A DNA stretch of 64,000 nucleotides from Neptuniibacter sp. CAU 1671 (GTDB lineage Bacteria; Pseudomonadota; Gammaproteobacteria; Pseudomonadales; Balneatricaceae), in the NCBI RefSeq assembly GCF_029222905.1, contig NZ_JARHUE010000004.1, positions 308,600 to 372,599 on the forward strand, written 5' to 3'. Position numbers and translations under genes: made by a program. The notes beneath the pieces were generated by a model that saw only the letters and a list, made by a program, of their open reading frames with translations, was not told where the DNA came from and did not search any database. This document shows positions 60,334-64,000 of this stretch, piece after piece (position 1 is the stretch's first letter; each line of letters begins with the position of its first letter).

Positions 60334-62588
60334 ACCGAGATACCACTGCGCTGACGATGTACCTCCATCACATTCGGTATCTGATTGATGCGATCCATAA
60401 TCTTACCGAGCATTTCCAGTCCGGCTATTTCGACAGTCAACGTCAGACGCGCCATGTTTTCACGTTTATCCGACAGGGTATTTGCCGCAATGATGTTCAG
60501 ATTTTCACTGGCCAGAACCAGCATCACATCCCTCAGCAAGCCCGCACGGTCAAAGGCTTCAATGTAGATATCAACAGGATAGGTCGCTTCGCCCTCTTCA
60601 CCCCAGTCAACTTCAACAATACGCTCAGGTTCGCGTTCCTGCAGTTGAATCAGGTTACTGCAGTCTTCACGGTGGACAGACACACCCCGGCCCTGTGTGA
60701 TGTAACCGGAGATCGGATCACCAATGACGGGTTTACAGCAGTTCGCCAGCGTGGTCATCAGATGACCAACACCACGAATACGAATGCCTTCAGGTTTGCG
60801 TTCAGGACTGCTCTGTAGCGCAAGATCCAGTTGCTCTTCAACCGGCTCCTGCACCACTTGCCGCTGCGCGGCATTGATAATCTGGGAAAGCCTCAGGTCA
60901 CCTGCGCCCAGCGCGGCATACATATCCTCGACCGACTTGTAGTTGACCGCTTCACATATCTGCCGCAGATCAACGCCTTCATGGTCAATCGCCAGACGTT
61001 TAAACTCTTTCGCTACAATATGCCGCCCGGCATCCGCATTTTGCTCTTTAGCCTGCAGCTTGAACCAGTGCGCAACTTTGGCACGAGCGCGCGAAGTATT
61101 CACAAAGCCGAGGTTAGCATTCAACCAGTCCCGCCGCGGTTTTTCTTCATTGCCGGTCAGAATTTCAACCTGATCTCCGGTATGTAAGCGGCGGTTCAAT
61201 GGCACAATGCGGCCATTTATTTTGGCTCCACGACAGCGATGGCCGATTTCTGTATGTACCCGGTAAGCAAAATCGACGGGGGTTGAGCCACTGGGCATAT
61301 CAATGACGTGACCATCAGGGGTAAAGACGTACAATCGGTCCTCCACCACGTCGCCACGCAGCATGTCACCAAACGCTTCGCTCTCGCCCAGATCATCATG
61401 CCATTCAAGCACCTGCCGCAACCATGCAATCTTGTCTTCATAGGCCGCACTGCCGGACTTAATATCAGTACCCTTATACAGGTGATGGGCACAGACACCC
61501 AGCTCAGCCTCTTCATGCATGGTGAAGGTACGAATCTGAATCTCTAACACACGTCCTTCAGGCCCAAAGACCGCGGTGTGTAGTGAGCGATAACCATTCG
61601 GCTTAGGCGAGGCAACATAGTCATCAAACTCATGCGGAATATTGCGCCACAACCCATGCACAATACCCAGTACCGCATAGCAGTCACGACTTTCAGGCAC
61701 AAGAATTCGCACAGCACGGACATCGTATACCTGATTAAAATCGATGTTCTTGCGCTGCATTTTGCGCCAGATACTGTAGATATGTTTTGCGCGGCCATTT
61801 ACCTCACCGGCTATGCCCGCCTTATCCAATTCGGACTGCAAAAGGCCAACAACCCGATCAATGTAACCCTGTCGATCCAGTCGTTTCTCGTCCAGCAACT
61901 GCGCAATATGTTTGTAGTCATTGGGCTTGAGGTACCGGAAGGACAGGTCTTCCAGTTCCCATTTCAGATGGCCTATACCTAGTCGATGCGCCAAAGGCGC
62001 ATAGATTTCGAAGACTTCACGGGCAACAACGTAGCGTTTTTTACGGGTGCCATCTTTAACACCTCGAATGGCACAAGTACGTTCAGCAATCTTGATCAGT
62101 GCCACCCGGACATCATCAATCATGGCGACCAACATCTTACGGATGTTGTCCATCTGCGTGGTATCACTACCTAAAACGCTTTCATCAATGCGGGGATTTT
62201 TGCGGCTGCCGATGGCCGCCATTTGCAGAACACCCATAATCAGCTGCACGACGTTTTTGCCGAACAGTTTTCTGACGCGTTCAATGGCGAGTTTTTTCTC
62301 ACGCACGCTGCGATAGAGAATACCGGCAATAAGGGCTTCCTGATCCTGTTGCAAATCAGCCAGGATCTGAGCCATTTCAAGCCCGGTCCGAAAACTCCCA
62401 ATGGTGTTCTCAGCCCAGATATCCTCTGCAGCAGGAACACGATCATGGGCATGTTTAGCTACTTCACATGCTTTGCGGACTAACTCAATGTCGTCAATTT
62501 GGGTCAGAGATTCGAGATGCTCTAACCACAAATCCAGATCCACAGAGCCATCTTCTCTGACCGGCTGTTCTTCCCGAACCTTTACCAC
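60330..62588 (-). CDS. relA: GTP pyrophosphokinase RelA
   Basis: RelA makes (p)ppGpp on stalled ribosomes. The 752-residue product has a degenerate HD region (LIAGILYRSVREKK, no HD pair), so no hydrolase is expected. It then has the synthetase with the RelA-type acidic motif EFDD (instead of RFKD), a TGS domain (VYVFTPDGHVIDMPSGSTPV) and a C-terminal ACT domain. The start is GTG 62588; starting MVKVREEQPV matches the Pseudomonas RelA start. It is followed by mazG. Confidence 0.97.
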   Translation of the reverse strand: MVKVREEQPVREDGSVDLDLWLEHLESLTQIDDIELVRKACEVAKHAHDRVPAAEDIWAENTIGSFRTGLEMAQILADLQQDQEALIAGILYRSVREKKLAIERVRKLFGKNVVQLIMGVLQMAAIGSRKNPRIDESVLGSDTTQMDNIRKMLVAMIDDVRVALIKIAERTCAIRGVKDGTRKKRYVVAREVFEIYAPLAHRLGIGHLKWELEDLSFRYLKPNDYKHIAQLLDEKRLDRQGYIDRVVGLLQSELDKAGIAGEVNGRAKHIYSIWRKMQRKNIDFNQVYDVRAVRILVPESRDCYAVLGIVHGLWRNIPHEFDDYVASPKPNGYRSLHTAVFGPEGRVLEIQIRTFTMHEEAELGVCAHHLYKGTDIKSGSAAYEDKIAWLRQVLEWHDDLGESEAFGDMLRGDVVEDRLYVFTPDGHVIDMPSGSTPVDFAYRVHTEIGHRCRGAKINGRIVPLNRRLHTGDQVEILTGNEEKPRRDWLNANLGFVNTSRARAKVAHWFKLQAKEQNADAGRHIVAKEFKRLAIDHEGVDLRQICEAVNYKSVEDMYAALGAGDLRLSQIINAAQRQVVQEPVEEQLDLALQSSPERKPEGIRIRGVGHLMTTLANCCKPVIGDPISGYITQGRGVSVHREDCSNLIQLQEREPERIVEVDWGEEGEATYPVDIYIEAFDRAGLLRDVMLVLASENLNIIAANTLSDKRENMARLTLTVEIAGLEMLGKIMDRINQIPNVMEVHRQRSGISV

Positions 62589-62777
62589 GTATGTAAAACC
62601 ACCCTTTCTTAACGACAGCGTCAGACTGTATTTTTATTATTTTGTTCCATGCAATGCCTATGCCCTAAATGGTGCCAAACAGGCAATAATCAACCCTTGC
62701 ATCTCATTTTGCTTATAGAAGTATAAAGTGCCGGCATCATAAGATGCTGCAATAATTTTCAACACCTAAACGACAAA

Positions 62778-62797
62778 GGGCCTCAACTGAGGCCCTG
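62778..62797 (-). terminator. Possible terminator of cysM
   Basis: AGGGCCTC / GAGGCCCT form an 8-bp stem with a four-base loop, five bases after the cysM stop. Only a short T stretch (TTTG) follows on the minus strand, so termination may be weak. Confidence 0.5.
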
Positions 62798-62801
62798 TGC
62801 A

Positions 62802-63701
62802 TTATTTGTCATTAAATACACCGGTCGAAAGATAACGGTCGCCCCGGTCACAAATAATGCAGACAATAACGGCATTTTCGACCTGTTCGGCCAATTTAAG
62901 CGCACCAGCGACGGCACCACCGGAAGAGACGCCACAAAATATCCCCTCTTTCTGCGCAAGCAGACGCATGGTGTCCTCTGCATCTTTCTGGGTGATATCC
63001 AGGACCTCATCCACACGTGAACGGTCAAAAATTTTCGGTAGGTACTCTTCCGGCCAGCGACGAATCCCTGGAATTTGTGCGCCATCCGCAGGTTGAAGAC
63101 CAATGATCTGAATATCAGGATTCTGTTCTTTCAGGAAACGGGACGTACCCATTATAGTGCCGGTTGTACCCATTGAGCTCACAAAATGAGTCACTTCACC
63201 ATCGGTTTGCTCCCAGATTTCCGGGCCGGTGCCCTGATAATGCGCCTCAGGGTTATCCATATTTGAGAACTGATCCAACACAATACCCTTGCCTTCCGCC
63301 TGCATCTGCAAAGCAAGGTCACGCGCGCCTTCCATACTGGCTTCTTTCGATACGGTGATCAATTGAGCGCCATAAGCTGTCATCGACGCTTTACGCTCAG
63401 CACTGCCATTATCTGGCATGATCAGAATCATCTGGTAACCTTTAATGGCCGCAGCCATCGCCAGTGCAATCCCGGTATTACCAGAGGTAGCTTCGATCAG
63501 AGTATCACCGGGTTTGATCTGGCCTCGCACCTCAGCACGCTGAATCATACTCAACGCAGGTCGGTCTTTTACGGAACCGGCAGGGTTGTTTCCTTCCAAC
63601 TTACACAGAATGACATTGCCACGCCCCTGGCCCAGTCGCTGAAGGCGCACAAGGGGTGTTTTACCAATGTAATCTTCGATTGTCGGAAACTGAGCCCGCA
63701 T
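62802..63701 (-). CDS. cysM: Cysteine synthase B (O-acetylserine sulfhydrylase B)
   Basis: CysM makes cysteine (or S-sulfocysteine from thiosulfate) from O-acetylserine with pyridoxal phosphate. The 299-residue product has the PLP-lysine segment NPAGSVKDRPALSMI, characteristic of CysM rather than CysK, and EATSGNTGIALA for phosphate binding, with SSMGTTGTIMG. It is read toward relA on the same strand, but the rlmD gene usually between them in Pseudomonas is absent. It starts 140 bases after the rRNA operon terminator. Confidence 0.96.
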   Translation of the reverse strand: MRAQFPTIEDYIGKTPLVRLQRLGQGRGNVILCKLEGNNPAGSVKDRPALSMIQRAEVRGQIKPGDTLIEATSGNTGIALAMAAAIKGYQMILIMPDNGSAERKASMTAYGAQLITVSKEASMEGARDLALQMQAEGKGIVLDQFSNMDNPEAHYQGTGPEIWEQTDGEVTHFVSSMGTTGTIMGTSRFLKEQNPDIQIIGLQPADGAQIPGIRRWPEEYLPKIFDRSRVDEVLDITQKDAEDTMRLLAQKEGIFCGVSSGGAVAGALKLAEQVENAVIVCIICDRGDRYLSTGVFNDK

Positions 63702-63840
63702 TGCATATCATCCTGAACAAGTAAAAACAAAACGAAATAACAAATTTATTCGTTATAACAAATATGACGAGCGATTCTAGCGAGGGTTCAATGCAAGAAC
63801 AAGCGAATAGATTGCATGTCCCTTGTTAACGGAAGGCAAT

Positions 63841-63873
63841 AAAAAAGCCCCCTGCACAGCGTGCAGAGGGCTT
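63841..63873 (-). terminator. Terminator of the rRNA operon
   Basis: Read on the minus strand, a 13-bp stem with one mismatch (63873-63861 with 63857-63845) and a three-base loop ends in a T run (63846-63841). It lies 12 bases past the 5S rRNA 3' end. Confidence 0.9.
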
Positions 63874-63884
63874 ATTTTATTAGG

Positions 63885-64000
63885 TGCTTGGCGATGACCT
63901 ACTCTCACATGGGGAAGCCCCACACTACCATCGGCGATGTTGCGTTTCACGTCTGAGTTCGGGATGGATTCAGGTGGTTCCACAACTCTATGGTCGCCAA
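63885..64000 (-). rRNA. rrf: 5S ribosomal RNA (5' end at or just beyond the window edge)
   Basis: On the minus strand the sequence reads GGCGACCATAG..., then CCATCCCGAACTCAGACGTG and GAAACGC, GCCGATGGTAGTGTGGGG and GAGAGTAGG, all conserved 5S elements. The 3' end pairs with the 5' end (CGCCAAGCA with TGCTTGGCG), so about three 5' bases are missing beyond 64000. The 16S and 23S genes should lie to the right. Confidence 0.96.

Overview
The window is a stretch of gammaproteobacterial chromosome, made almost entirely of core genes. Conserved orders such as mreBCD beside gatCAB, accBC-prmA-(DUF3426)-dusB-fis-purHD, adk-ppc, prkA-yeaH-spoVR and relA-mazG near cysM resemble Pseudomonas and, more closely, Oceanospirillales-type marine bacteria (Marinobacterium/Neptunomonas/Amphritea-like). 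That placement is inferred from gene content and order and was not tested by a database search. I see no insertion sequence, prophage, CRISPR array or tRNA. One rRNA gene is present: a 5S rRNA at the right edge, on the minus strand.

Layout. 1-2443 (minus) holds the cell-shape operon mreB-mreC-mreD. 2664-5896 (plus) holds gatCAB for tRNA-dependent amidation. 6015-8100 has a TorF-type porin, a gamma-glutamylcyclotransferase and a membrane-anchored cold-shock-domain protein. 8110-10517 is slyX-plsB. 10527-14854 (minus) is mpl, ubiX, tsaB, uppP and rsmJ. 15056-16690 is fbp and ppa, followed by a poorly known patch (16963-18989) with two hypothetical proteins, a 37-codon membrane peptide and an orphan ParA. 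19305-28103 is aroQ-accBC-prmA-DUF3426-dusB-fis-purHD. 28196-29274 has a SPOR lipoprotein and a YciA thioesterase.

29538-33761 is a tightly overlapping operon of a leucine-dehydrogenase-type enzyme and the E1 alpha, E1 beta and E2 subunits of a 2-oxoacid dehydrogenase, without E3. 34065-38885 is the stress-linked prkA-yeaH-spoVR set; upstream of it are a sigma-S-like -10 element and three TTGTGCAA half-sites. 38971-47406 holds HIT, a membrane AAA ATPase, PilZ, a HerA/DUF853 ATPase, small DUF proteins and a GGDEF-EAL protein with damaged motifs. 47550-49890 is pta-ackA plus a small lipoprotein. 49900-53388 is the most accessory-looking part: a secreted coiled-coil protein, an HNH protein, an atypical sigma-70 factor with an overlapping small partner ORF, and a P460-type haem lipoprotein. 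53559-63701 (minus) carries a DEAD-box helicase, rlmB, adk, ppc, mazG, relA and cysM.

Most noteworthy observations: a probable AUU start codon for mreC behind a ten-base Shine-Dalgarno match; a sigma factor whose predicted -10-reading residues (aligned to RpoD Q437, T440 and R441) are all changed; the promoter architecture upstream of prkA; an 18-unit Glu-Pro hexanucleotide repeat; and the amino acid/2-oxoacid dehydrogenase operon with an unusual E2 active-site motif. I found no clearly undescribed multi-gene system; the sigma-factor locus is the best candidate for new biology.
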